From Pseudomonadota bacterium (lineage in GTDB: Bacteria > Pseudomonadota > Gammaproteobacteria > Burkholderiales > Burkholderiaceae), in the NCBI GenBank assembly GCA_023441105.1, contig JAEZQX010000349.1:1-6368 (forward strand): a stretch of 6,368 bases of DNA, read 5' to 3'. Within the stretch, counting starts at the first letter, position 1. Every line of letters begins with the position of its first letter. The notes under the pieces are model-generated. The model had not been told where the DNA came from, made no database searches, and was given only the letters and a program-made list of their open reading frames with translations. Shown piece after piece: positions 1-4,893 of the stretch. A program made the translations under genes and the position numbers.

Positions 1-161
1 CGCCGCGAGCGGCCGGGCAAAGCCCGATCCGCCGCGGCTGCTGGGTGTGGGGCGCTGAGGGTGGCCTGGATCGAGGCTGGGTTAGACAGAGCGGCAGCCG
101 ACGGCGGGGACGAGGGGCGCCGCGAGTGGGCGGTGAGGGGTTGGGAGATTGACGAGGTGAC
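1..161. other. Upstream region, possibly the tail of a preceding gene
   Basis: No complete gene lies here. One plus-strand frame is open from the left edge (base 2) to a TGA at 56-58 and would encode an 18-residue tail ending PPRLLGVGR. This could be the C-terminus of an upstream gene in the same direction, but it is too short to identify. Bases 59-161 are purine- and G-rich with no convincing -35/-10 pair. The usable signal is a Shine-Dalgarno-like GAGGTGA at 154-160 just before the ATG at 162. A small imperfect hairpin (CGGGC-AAA-GCCCG, 14-26) is present but has no T-run. If the upstream tail is real, the crotonase gene is probably a downstream member of a longer operon. Confidence 0.25.
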
Positions 162-944
162 ATGGGAACAGTACTGATCCACCGTCGCGGGGCGGTGCTG
201 GAGTTGACGATCTCCAATCCGGGCTACCGCAATGCGCTGTCGCCGGAGATCTATCTCGCCGGCCGGCAGGCGTTCGAGGAGGCGCATGAGGACCCGGCGG
301 TTCGGGCGGTGCTGTTGCACGGGGCGGATGGCTTCTTCTGCGCCGGCGGCAACCTCAATCGCCTCAAGGGAAACCGGCAACTGGATCCCGAGGTCCAGCG
401 GCAGTCGATCGATGGCCTGCATGCGTGGATTCTCGCCATGCGCCGCTGCGCCAAGCCGGTGATCGCGGCGGTCGAAGGGGCCGCAGCCGGCGCCGGCTTC
501 TCGGTCGTGCTCGCCTGCGACCTGGTGGTTGCTGCCGACGATGCCCGCTTCGTGCTTTCGTACGCCAAGGTTGGCCTGAGTCCCGATGGTGGCGCAATAG
601 CGGCGCTGGCCGCCGCCCTTCCGCCGCAGCAGGCGTTCGCCGCCCTGGCGCTGGCCGAGCCGTTGTCCGCGCAGCTGCTGAAGCAGGCCGGCGTAGTGCA
701 TGCGATCTGCGCTCCCGGACAGACACTGGCCGATGCGCGCCTGCTGTGCGATCGGCTTGCCGACGGACCCACGGCGGTCTATGGCCGGATCAAGCGGCTG
801 CTCGCCGGCGCCGCGGGCCGCAGCCTGCCGGAGCACCTGGCGCTTGAACGCGATGCCTTCGTCGAATCGCTGTTCGCCGACGATGCCGGCGAAGGCATCG
901 ATGCATTCCTGGCCAAGCGCCCGGCGCAATTCCAGGGGAGATGA
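162..944 (+). CDS. Enoyl-CoA hydratase/isomerase family protein (crotonase fold), PaaG/oxepin-CoA-type
   Basis: A 260-residue single-domain crotonase, the usual length, expected to act on an acyl-CoA in the cytoplasm. The ATG is preceded by GAGGTGA. Early in the fold are the NPGYRNAL segment (19-26) and the CoA/oxyanion-hole motif FFCAGGNL (58-65). The second oxyanion segment is AVEGAAAGAGF (103-113), followed by the ACDLVVAADDARF strand-helix region. Aligned by eye to rat mitochondrial hydratase, the two catalytic glutamates are replaced by Ser114 and Tyr134, while a GLSPDGG motif places Asp142 where PaaG-type isomerases carry their acid/base aspartate. This argues against a simple beta-oxidation hydratase. 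From memory of the family it resembles proteins annotated 'oxepin-CoA hydrolase, alternative type'. The substrate is unknown, and no other phenylacetate genes are visible. The stop overlaps the start of the phosphotransferase gene, so the two are probably cotranslated. Family call is firm; reaction is uncertain. Confidence 0.93.
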   Translation: MGTVLIHRRGAVLELTISNPGYRNALSPEIYLAGRQAFEEAHEDPAVRAVLLHGADGFFCAGGNLNRLKGNRQLDPEVQRQSIDGLHAWILAMRRCAKPVIAAVEGAAAGAGFSVVLACDLVVAADDARFVLSYAKVGLSPDGGAIAALAAALPPQQAFAALALAEPLSAQLLKQAGVVHAICAPGQTLADARLLCDRLADGPTAVYGRIKRLLAGAAGRSLPEHLALERDAFVESLFADDAGEGIDAFLAKRPAQFQGR

Positions 945-2008
945 TGAGCGACGATTCGATGACCGGCAGCGGTCCGGTGGCGGGCCGCCACCGCATCGAC
1001 GGCGAGGCGCTGGCCGCCTGGCTCGAGCAGCAGGTACCCGGCTTCCGCGGGCCGTTGACGATCGAGCAGTTCAAGGGCGGCCAGTCCAATCCCACCTACA
1101 AGCTGATCACGCCGGGGCGTAGCTACGTGATGCGCGCCAAGCCCGGCCCGGCGGCGAAGCTGTTGCCCTCGGCGCATGCGATCGAGCGTGAATACCGGGT
1201 GCTGGCGGCGCTGGCCGGTACCGACGTGCCGGTGGCGGAGGTGATCTGCCTGTGCCAGGACGAGTCGGTGATCGGCCGCGCCTTCTACCTGATGGCTTTC
1301 GTCGAGGGCCGCGTGCTATGGCAGCAGTCGCTGCCGGGCATGACGCCCCAAGAACGCAGTCGCACCTACGACGAGATGAACCGGGTCATCAGCGCCCTGC
1401 ACCAGGTCGACCACGTCGCGATCGGACTGGCCGACTACGGCAAGCCGGGCAACTATTTCGCGCGGCAGATCGGGCGCTGGAGCAAGCAGTATCTCGCCTC
1501 GGAGACCGATCCGATTCCCGAGATGAACCGCCTGATCGACTGGCTCCCCGCCCACATTCCCGAGGGCGACGAAACCACCATCGTGCACGGCGATTTCAGG
1601 CTCGACAACATGATCTTCGCGCGCGACGAGCCGAAGGTGATCGCGGTGCTGGACTGGGAGCTCTCGACCCTTGGCCATCCCCTGGCGGACTTCTCCTACC
1701 ACTGCATGGGCTATCACATCCCGCCCGAGCAGTTCCGCGGCATCGCCGGGCTCGACCTGCAGGCGCTGGGCATTCCGGCGGAGGACGACTACAAGGCGAG
1801 CTACTGCCGGCGCACCGGCCGCAGCGGGATCGACAACTGGGACTTCTACCTGGCCTACAACTGCTTTCGCCTGGCGGCGATCCTGCAGGGAATCATGAAG
1901 CGCGTCGTCGACGGTACGGCGGCCAGCGCCGAGGCGGCGCAGGCGGGCGCGCGCGCCAGGCCGCTGGCCGAGCTGGCCTGGAAGTTCGCGCAACGCCTGG
2001 GAGCCTGA
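941..2008 (+). CDS. Phosphotransferase family protein (APH fold, ACAD10/11-LvaA-like), putative acyl-CoA kinase
   Basis: A 355-residue aminoglycoside-phosphotransferase-fold kinase. The N-lobe has GGQSNPTY (47-54) as nucleotide loop, a basic strand YVMRAKPG with Lys67 as likely ATP-binding lysine, and REYRVLAAL (83-91) supplying the helix glutamate. The C-lobe has the catalytic loop HGDFRLDN (216-223; Asp218 base, Asn223) and the metal-binding DWE (238-240), followed by STLGHPLADFSY, typical of this subfamily. All kinase residues look intact. Relatives are the N-terminal domains of human ACAD10/11 and LvaA of Pseudomonas putida levulinate catabolism, which phosphorylate 4-hydroxyacyl-CoAs so that the phosphate can be eliminated. 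The same role here is inference, supported by the crotonase overlapping its 5' end. Start may be ATG 941 (ATGA overlap) or ATG 944 (TGATG overlap); AGGGG at 934-938 is better spaced for 944. Antibiotic resistance is unlikely. No acyl-CoA dehydrogenase partner is visible in the window. Confidence 0.93.
   Translation: MMSDDSMTGSGPVAGRHRIDGEALAAWLEQQVPGFRGPLTIEQFKGGQSNPTYKLITPGRSYVMRAKPGPAAKLLPSAHAIEREYRVLAALAGTDVPVAEVICLCQDESVIGRAFYLMAFVEGRVLWQQSLPGMTPQERSRTYDEMNRVISALHQVDHVAIGLADYGKPGNYFARQIGRWSKQYLASETDPIPEMNRLIDWLPAHIPEGDETTIVHGDFRLDNMIFARDEPKVIAVLDWELSTLGHPLADFSYHCMGYHIPPEQFRGIAGLDLQALGIPAEDDYKASYCRRTGRSGIDNWDFYLAYNCFRLAAILQGIMKRVVDGTAASAEAAQAGARARPLAELAWKFAQRLGA
1999..2003 (+). promoter_or_regulatory. 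Shine-Dalgarno site for the GST gene
   Basis: GGGAG lies inside the last codons of the phosphotransferase gene, 8 nt before a TTG at 2012. This supports the unusual TTG start and translational linkage. The next in-frame ATG (2072) would delete the first strand and the Thr-Pro-Asn catalytic segment of the GST fold, so it cannot be the true start. Confidence 0.6.
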
Positions 2009-2011
2009 GGA

Positions 2012-2713
2012 TTGGCAAGCCTCATCGATGTCTACACCTGGCCGACACCGAACGGGCACAAGATCCACATCATGCTCGAGGAGTGCGGCCTGCCCTACGC
2101 CGTGCACGCGGTGGATATCGGCGCCGGCGAGCAATTCGAACCGGCCTTCCTCGCCATCAGCCCGAACAACCGCATTCCGGCGATCGTCGATTCCGACGGC
2201 CCGGACGGCAAGCCGATCTCGTTGTTCGAGTCCGGCGCCATCCTGCTCTACCTCGCCGGCAAGACCGGCAAGTTCCTGCCGGGGTCGGTGCGCGGCAAGT
2301 ACGAGACTACCCAGTGGCTGATGTGGCAGATGGCAAACTTCGGCCCGATGCTGGGCCAGACGCACCATTTCCGGATCTACGCGCCGCAGAAGCTCGACTA
2401 CGCCATCAACCGCTACAGCCGCGAGGCAGGCCGTCTCTATGGCGTGCTCGAGCACCAGCTCGAAGGCAAGGACTATGTCACCGGCAGCGAGTACACCGTC
2501 GCCGACATGGCGATCTTTCCCTGGACGCGCTCGCGCAAGAACCAGGGCATCGAGCCGGGCGAATTCCCGAACGTCGAGCGCTGGATCGAGCGACTGCAGG
2601 CGCGACCGGCGGTGCAGCGGGCCTTGCAGGTCCTCGCCGACCGGCGCAAGCCATTGACCAACCCGGACGCCTTCTCCAACCTGTTCGGCGACAACCAGTA
2701 CCGCAAGCGCTGA
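2012..2713 (+). CDS. Glutathione S-transferase family protein, Nu-class (YfcG/Ure2p-like)
   Basis: A 233-residue, two-domain cytosolic GST. The N-terminal thioredoxin-like domain (about 1-85) opens with a Tyr-Thr-Trp strand and PTPNGHK (11-17), matching the TPNGHK of E. coli YfcG, where Thr9 and Asn11 contact glutathione; the equivalents here are Thr12 and Asn14. The cis-proline is in NNRIPAI (Pro56), and the gamma-glutamyl-binding pair is in FESGAIL (Glu73-Ser74). The helical C-terminal domain carries GPMLGQTHHF (111-120), a hallmark of the YfcG/Ure2 group, and the GSEYTVADMAIFPW N-capping region (158-171). Nu-class enzymes generally show disulfide-bond reductase or peroxidase activity rather than classical conjugation; the substrate here is not evident. 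It starts with TTG, 3 nt after the phosphotransferase stop, and closes the three-gene run. A role in detoxifying a reactive intermediate of the upstream acyl-CoA enzymes is inference only. Confidence 0.94.
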   Translation: MASLIDVYTWPTPNGHKIHIMLEECGLPYAVHAVDIGAGEQFEPAFLAISPNNRIPAIVDSDGPDGKPISLFESGAILLYLAGKTGKFLPGSVRGKYETTQWLMWQMANFGPMLGQTHHFRIYAPQKLDYAINRYSREAGRLYGVLEHQLEGKDYVTGSEYTVADMAIFPWTRSRKNQGIEPGEFPNVERWIERLQARPAVQRALQVLADRRKPLTNPDAFSNLFGDNQYRKR

Positions 2714-2734
2714 CGCTTGCCCTGGAAGCCCAGG
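2703..2734. terminator. Tandem inverted repeats between convergent GST and MaoC genes
   Basis: Two adjacent hairpins can form. GCAAGCG (2703-2709) pairs perfectly with CGCTTGC (2714-2720) around a CTGA loop that contains the GST stop codon. CCTGG (2721-2725) then pairs with CCAGG (2730-2734) around AAGC. They occupy most of the 24 nt between the two convergent stop codons, so a shared bidirectional termination or 3'-end-protecting structure is plausible. Neither strand shows a T-run after the stems, so this is not a canonical intrinsic terminator. Confidence 0.4.
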
Positions 2735-2737
2735 CGC

Positions 2738-3223
2738 CTAGTCGTAGCGCCGCGTGAGCCAGCGCGCGGCCAGCACCGGCTTGTTCCAGCCGGCAGCCGC
2801 GTCGGCCTCGTCCGTCACCACCGCATCCCAGTGCAGCTGCACGCCCCAGCCGTGCGGATGCAGCTCGGCCAGCGTGAATCGGGCGGTCAGCACCGCGCCC
2901 ACCGCCGCCGGCCGCACGAACCGGACGCGATCGAGCCCGTAGTTGAGCCCCATGGTGCCGCCCTCGAACACCAGGGTGCGCTCGATGAACCAGGTCAGCA
3001 GCGACAGGCTCAGGAAGCCGTGGGCGATGGTGGCCTTGAACGGTGATTCCCGCGCGGCCCGCTCGGCATCGACGTGGATCCACTGGAAATCCTCGCTCGC
3101 CCTGGCGAACTGGTCGATCCGATCCTGGGTCATCGTCAGTTTGCGCGGACAGACCAGCTCGCGTCCGAGCAGCTGCCGCATCGCGTCCACGCCCGCGACG
3201 CGGATCAGCCCGTCGCCGCTCAC
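2738..3223 (-). CDS. MaoC-like hot-dog-fold (R)-specific enoyl-CoA hydratase
   Basis: A 161-residue single hot-dog domain, the normal size for stand-alone MaoC/PhaJ-type enzymes, which add water to trans-2-enoyl-CoA to give (R)-3-hydroxyacyl-CoA. The segment after MTQDRIDQFARASEDFQ contains the catalytic pair Asp45 and His50 with the D-x4-H spacing of Aeromonas PhaJ (Asp31/His36). IAHGFLSLSLL (66-76) is the conserved IAHG helix segment. Later strands (GLDRVRFVRPAAVG, 96-109) match the family's acyl-binding part. The catalytic pair is intact, so activity is expected; chain-length preference cannot be read. The GTG start shares GTGA with the DUF1178 stop, and AAGGG at 3233-3237 sits 9 nt before it, a good ribosome site. 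An ATG at residue 16 (3178) is the alternative. It is probably cotranscribed and coupled with DUF1178. Confidence 0.93.
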   Translation of the reverse strand: MSGDGLIRVAGVDAMRQLLGRELVCPRKLTMTQDRIDQFARASEDFQWIHVDAERAARESPFKATIAHGFLSLSLLTWFIERTLVFEGGTMGLNYGLDRVRFVRPAAVGAVLTARFTLAELHPHGWGVQLHWDAVVTDEADAAAGWNKPVLAARWLTRRYD

Positions 3224-3711
3224 TGCAGGGAACCCTTCAACGCGTCCGGCAACGGCAGCGCGAACACCTCGATGCCTTCCTCGCGCAGCGCCAGGGCTTC
3301 CTCGCGGCTGGTAGACCCGCGGATGGCCCGCTCGGGCGCCTCGTTGTAGTGGATGCGCCGGGCTTCCTCGGCGAAGCGGTTGCCGACATCCTCGGTGGAT
3401 TCGATGATCCGCCGGGTCATCTTGATGAACATGGCCTGGAACTGCTCCGGGCTGAGCGCCACCTGCCCCTGACCCGCGGCTGCGGTTGCCGCGGACCCGC
3501 CTTCGGGCTTGCGCTGCGGCGCCTGCGACTGCTGGATACCGGAGAGGTTGAGGCGCGCCGCGGCGGGCAGCCGCTTGACCTCATGGCTGCCGCACATCGG
3601 GCAGGCGATCAGCTGGCGCGACTGCTGGTCCGCGAACGCGTCGGCAGACGCGAACCACCCCTCGAAGCGGTGGTCGTGTTCGCAGCCCAGGTCGAAAACT
3701 TTCATGCTCAT
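3220..3711 (-). CDS. DUF1178 family protein, zinc-ribbon-like
   Basis: A 163-residue protein of the DUF1178 family, whose function is unknown to me. The N-terminus shows the family signature: KVFDLGCEHDHRFEGWF (4-20), then CPMC (37-40) followed by a conserved basic KRLP. Cys10, His12/His14 and Cys37/Cys40 could form a small zinc-ribbon-like site. A low-complexity Gln/Ala/Gly linker (about 60-85) separates this from a helical C-terminal half containing FQAMFIKMTRRIIESTEDVG and the HYNEAPERAIRG motif (121-132), both typical of the family. No signal peptide or membrane segment is seen, so it should be cytoplasmic. The ATG at 3705 (residue 3) matches the usual family start better than the ATG at 3711; neither has a strong ribosome site. 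It is first in a two-gene unit with the MaoC hydratase and divergent from selU. Confidence 0.92.
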   Translation of the reverse strand: MSMKVFDLGCEHDHRFEGWFASADAFADQQSRQLIACPMCGSHEVKRLPAAARLNLSGIQQSQAPQRKPEGGSAATAAAGQGQVALSPEQFQAMFIKMTRRIIESTEDVGNRFAEEARRIHYNEAPERAIRGSTSREEALALREEGIEVFALPLPDALKGSLQ

Positions 3712-3810
3712 GTTGTCGTGGTCAGCCTGGATCAGGCAGTCGGGGGCACAGGCTAAACTTCCAGGTTGGGCAGCCCCCTCGATACCTCAAGTCTATTGCA
3801 TAAAGGCCGA
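3712..3810. promoter_or_regulatory. Divergent promoter region between DUF1178 and selU
   Basis: This is the only gap between divergently transcribed genes, so promoters for both directions should lie here. On the plus strand, TAAACT at 3754-3759 matches four of six positions of a sigma-70 -10 box, but no good -35 is found at the right distance. A second AT-rich patch with CATAAA (3799-3804) precedes the preferred selU start. AAAGG at 3802-3806 is a likely selU ribosome site. On the minus strand a TTGAGG (3784-3789) resembles a -35, without a matching -10. The individual boxes are weak calls. Confidence 0.35.
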
Positions 3811-4893
3811 TTGAAGACGCCACGCCTCCTCACCATCGACCAGGTCCTCGACGACCCGCAGGAAAGCGAGCGGCCGATCATCGACGTCAGGACACCGCTC
3901 GAGTACGAGGAAGACCACCTGCCCGGGGCCGTCAACCATCCGGTCCTGAGCAACGAGCAGCGCGTACTGGTCGGCACCATCAACCGGCAGTTCGGCTCGT
4001 TCGAAGCGAACGTGAAGGGCGCTGCCCTGGTCACGGCCAACATCGCGGGGCTGCTGGAGGGCCCGCTGCGCCTGATGCCCAAGGGCTGGAGCCCCCTCGT
4101 CTATTGCTGGCGCGGCGGGTCCCGCTCGTGGTCGCTGGCGACGGTGCTGGCCCGCATCGGCTGGCGGGTCGCGCTGCTCGACGGTGGCTACCGCAGCTAC
4201 CGGCAGCGGGTGGTGCACGACCTCGACCTGCTCGCGCCGCGCCTGCAGTTCCGGGTCCTGGCCGGGCCCACCGGGTCGGGCAAGACCCGCCTGCTGCAGC
4301 TGGCGGCCGCGCAGGGGGCGCAGGTGCTGGATCTGGAAGAGCTGGCGCGCCACCGCGGCTCGGTCCTCGGCAGCGTTCCCGGCGCGCCGCAGCCGTCGCA
4401 GAAGGCGTTCGATGCGCTGCTGTGGCAGGTGCTGCGCGGCTTCGATCCGTCGCAACCAGTGCTGGTCGAGTCGGAAAGCCGCAAGATCGGCCAGCTGCAC
4501 CTGCCCGAGTCGCTGATGAACCGGATGCGTACGGCGCCGTGCCTGCGCCTGTCAGTGCCGCTGGCGGTTCGCGTCAGGCTGCTCCGCAGCCAGTACCCGC
4601 ACCTGGAAGCCGACCTCGAGAACATCGACCAGCGGCTGCAGCGCCTGGTACCGCTCTACCAGGACAAGCGCGTCGCGCAATGGCGGGCGTTGGCCGAGGC
4701 TGGTCAATGGGACGACCTGGTCGGCCGGCTGCTGCGCGAGCACTACGACCCGGCCTACCAGCGCTCGATGGAGCGCAACTACCGGCAGATCGCCGAGGCG
4801 CCCGTCATCGAGGTGGCCGCCGCGACCGAGGACGCGCTGGCGCAGGCGGCCCGGGCGCTACTGCTGCAGCTTCCTCTCGATCGAGAGGCGTGA
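3811..4893 (+). CDS. selU: tRNA 2-selenouridine(34) synthase SelU/MnmH
   Basis: This enzyme uses selenophosphate to convert 2-thiouridine at the tRNA wobble position to 2-selenouridine through a geranylated intermediate. The chain is 360 residues from the TTG at 3811, close to E. coli MnmH (364). The N-terminal rhodanese domain has PIIDVRTPLEYEEDHLPGAVN and the active-site loop CWRGGSRS with Cys99, near E. coli Cys97. The C-terminal P-loop domain has Walker A GPTGSGKT (152-159), DLEELARHRGS (174-184) and ESESRKIG (220-227), all family hallmarks; the end YDPAYQRSMERNY also matches. The same frame is open from a TTG at 3766, but that adds 15 uncharacteristic residues with poor ribosome-site spacing. 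All early start options are TTG. The active Cys is TGC, so it is not a selenoprotein. selD, needed for selenophosphate, is not in the window. The 3' end overlaps ppiD antisense by 36 bp. Confidence 0.95.
   Translation: MKTPRLLTIDQVLDDPQESERPIIDVRTPLEYEEDHLPGAVNHPVLSNEQRVLVGTINRQFGSFEANVKGAALVTANIAGLLEGPLRLMPKGWSPLVYCWRGGSRSWSLATVLARIGWRVALLDGGYRSYRQRVVHDLDLLAPRLQFRVLAGPTGSGKTRLLQLAAAQGAQVLDLEELARHRGSVLGSVPGAPQPSQKAFDALLWQVLRGFDPSQPVLVESESRKIGQLHLPESLMNRMRTAPCLRLSVPLAVRVRLLRSQYPHLEADLENIDQRLQRLVPLYQDKRVAQWRALAEAGQWDDLVGRLLREHYDPAYQRSMERNYRQIAEAPVIEVAAATEDALAQAARALLLQLPLDREA

Noticed and set aside
9..32. Imperfect hairpin near the left edge as a terminator of an upstream gene
   Set aside because: No T-run follows, and it would lie inside the possible upstream coding tail rather than after its stop.
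941..2008. Aminoglycoside resistance gene suggested by the APH fold
   Set aside because: The GGQSNPTY and STLGHPLADFSY motifs and the acyl-CoA gene context point to the ACAD10/11-LvaA-type subfamily, and there are no mobile-element or resistance neighbours.
1316..2455. A 379-codon minus-strand open frame opposite the phosphotransferase and GST
   Set aside because: It has no family motif and spans two unrelated genes antisense; it is explained by the codon bias of the real genes.
1252..2757. A long plus-strand open frame of 501 codons across the phosphotransferase and GST genes
   Set aside because: Its translation is Arg/Pro/Gly-rich with no recognisable domain and it shadows two well-identified genes in another frame, as is common in G+C-rich DNA.
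2478..3083. A 201-codon minus-strand frame spanning the MaoC/GST junction
   Set aside because: It is a frame-shifted reading of the MaoC gene continuing into antisense GST, with no conserved motifs.
4105..4107. SelU as a selenoprotein with a recoded stop at its active site
   Set aside because: The active-site codon is TGC (Cys), and there is no in-frame TGA before the final stop.
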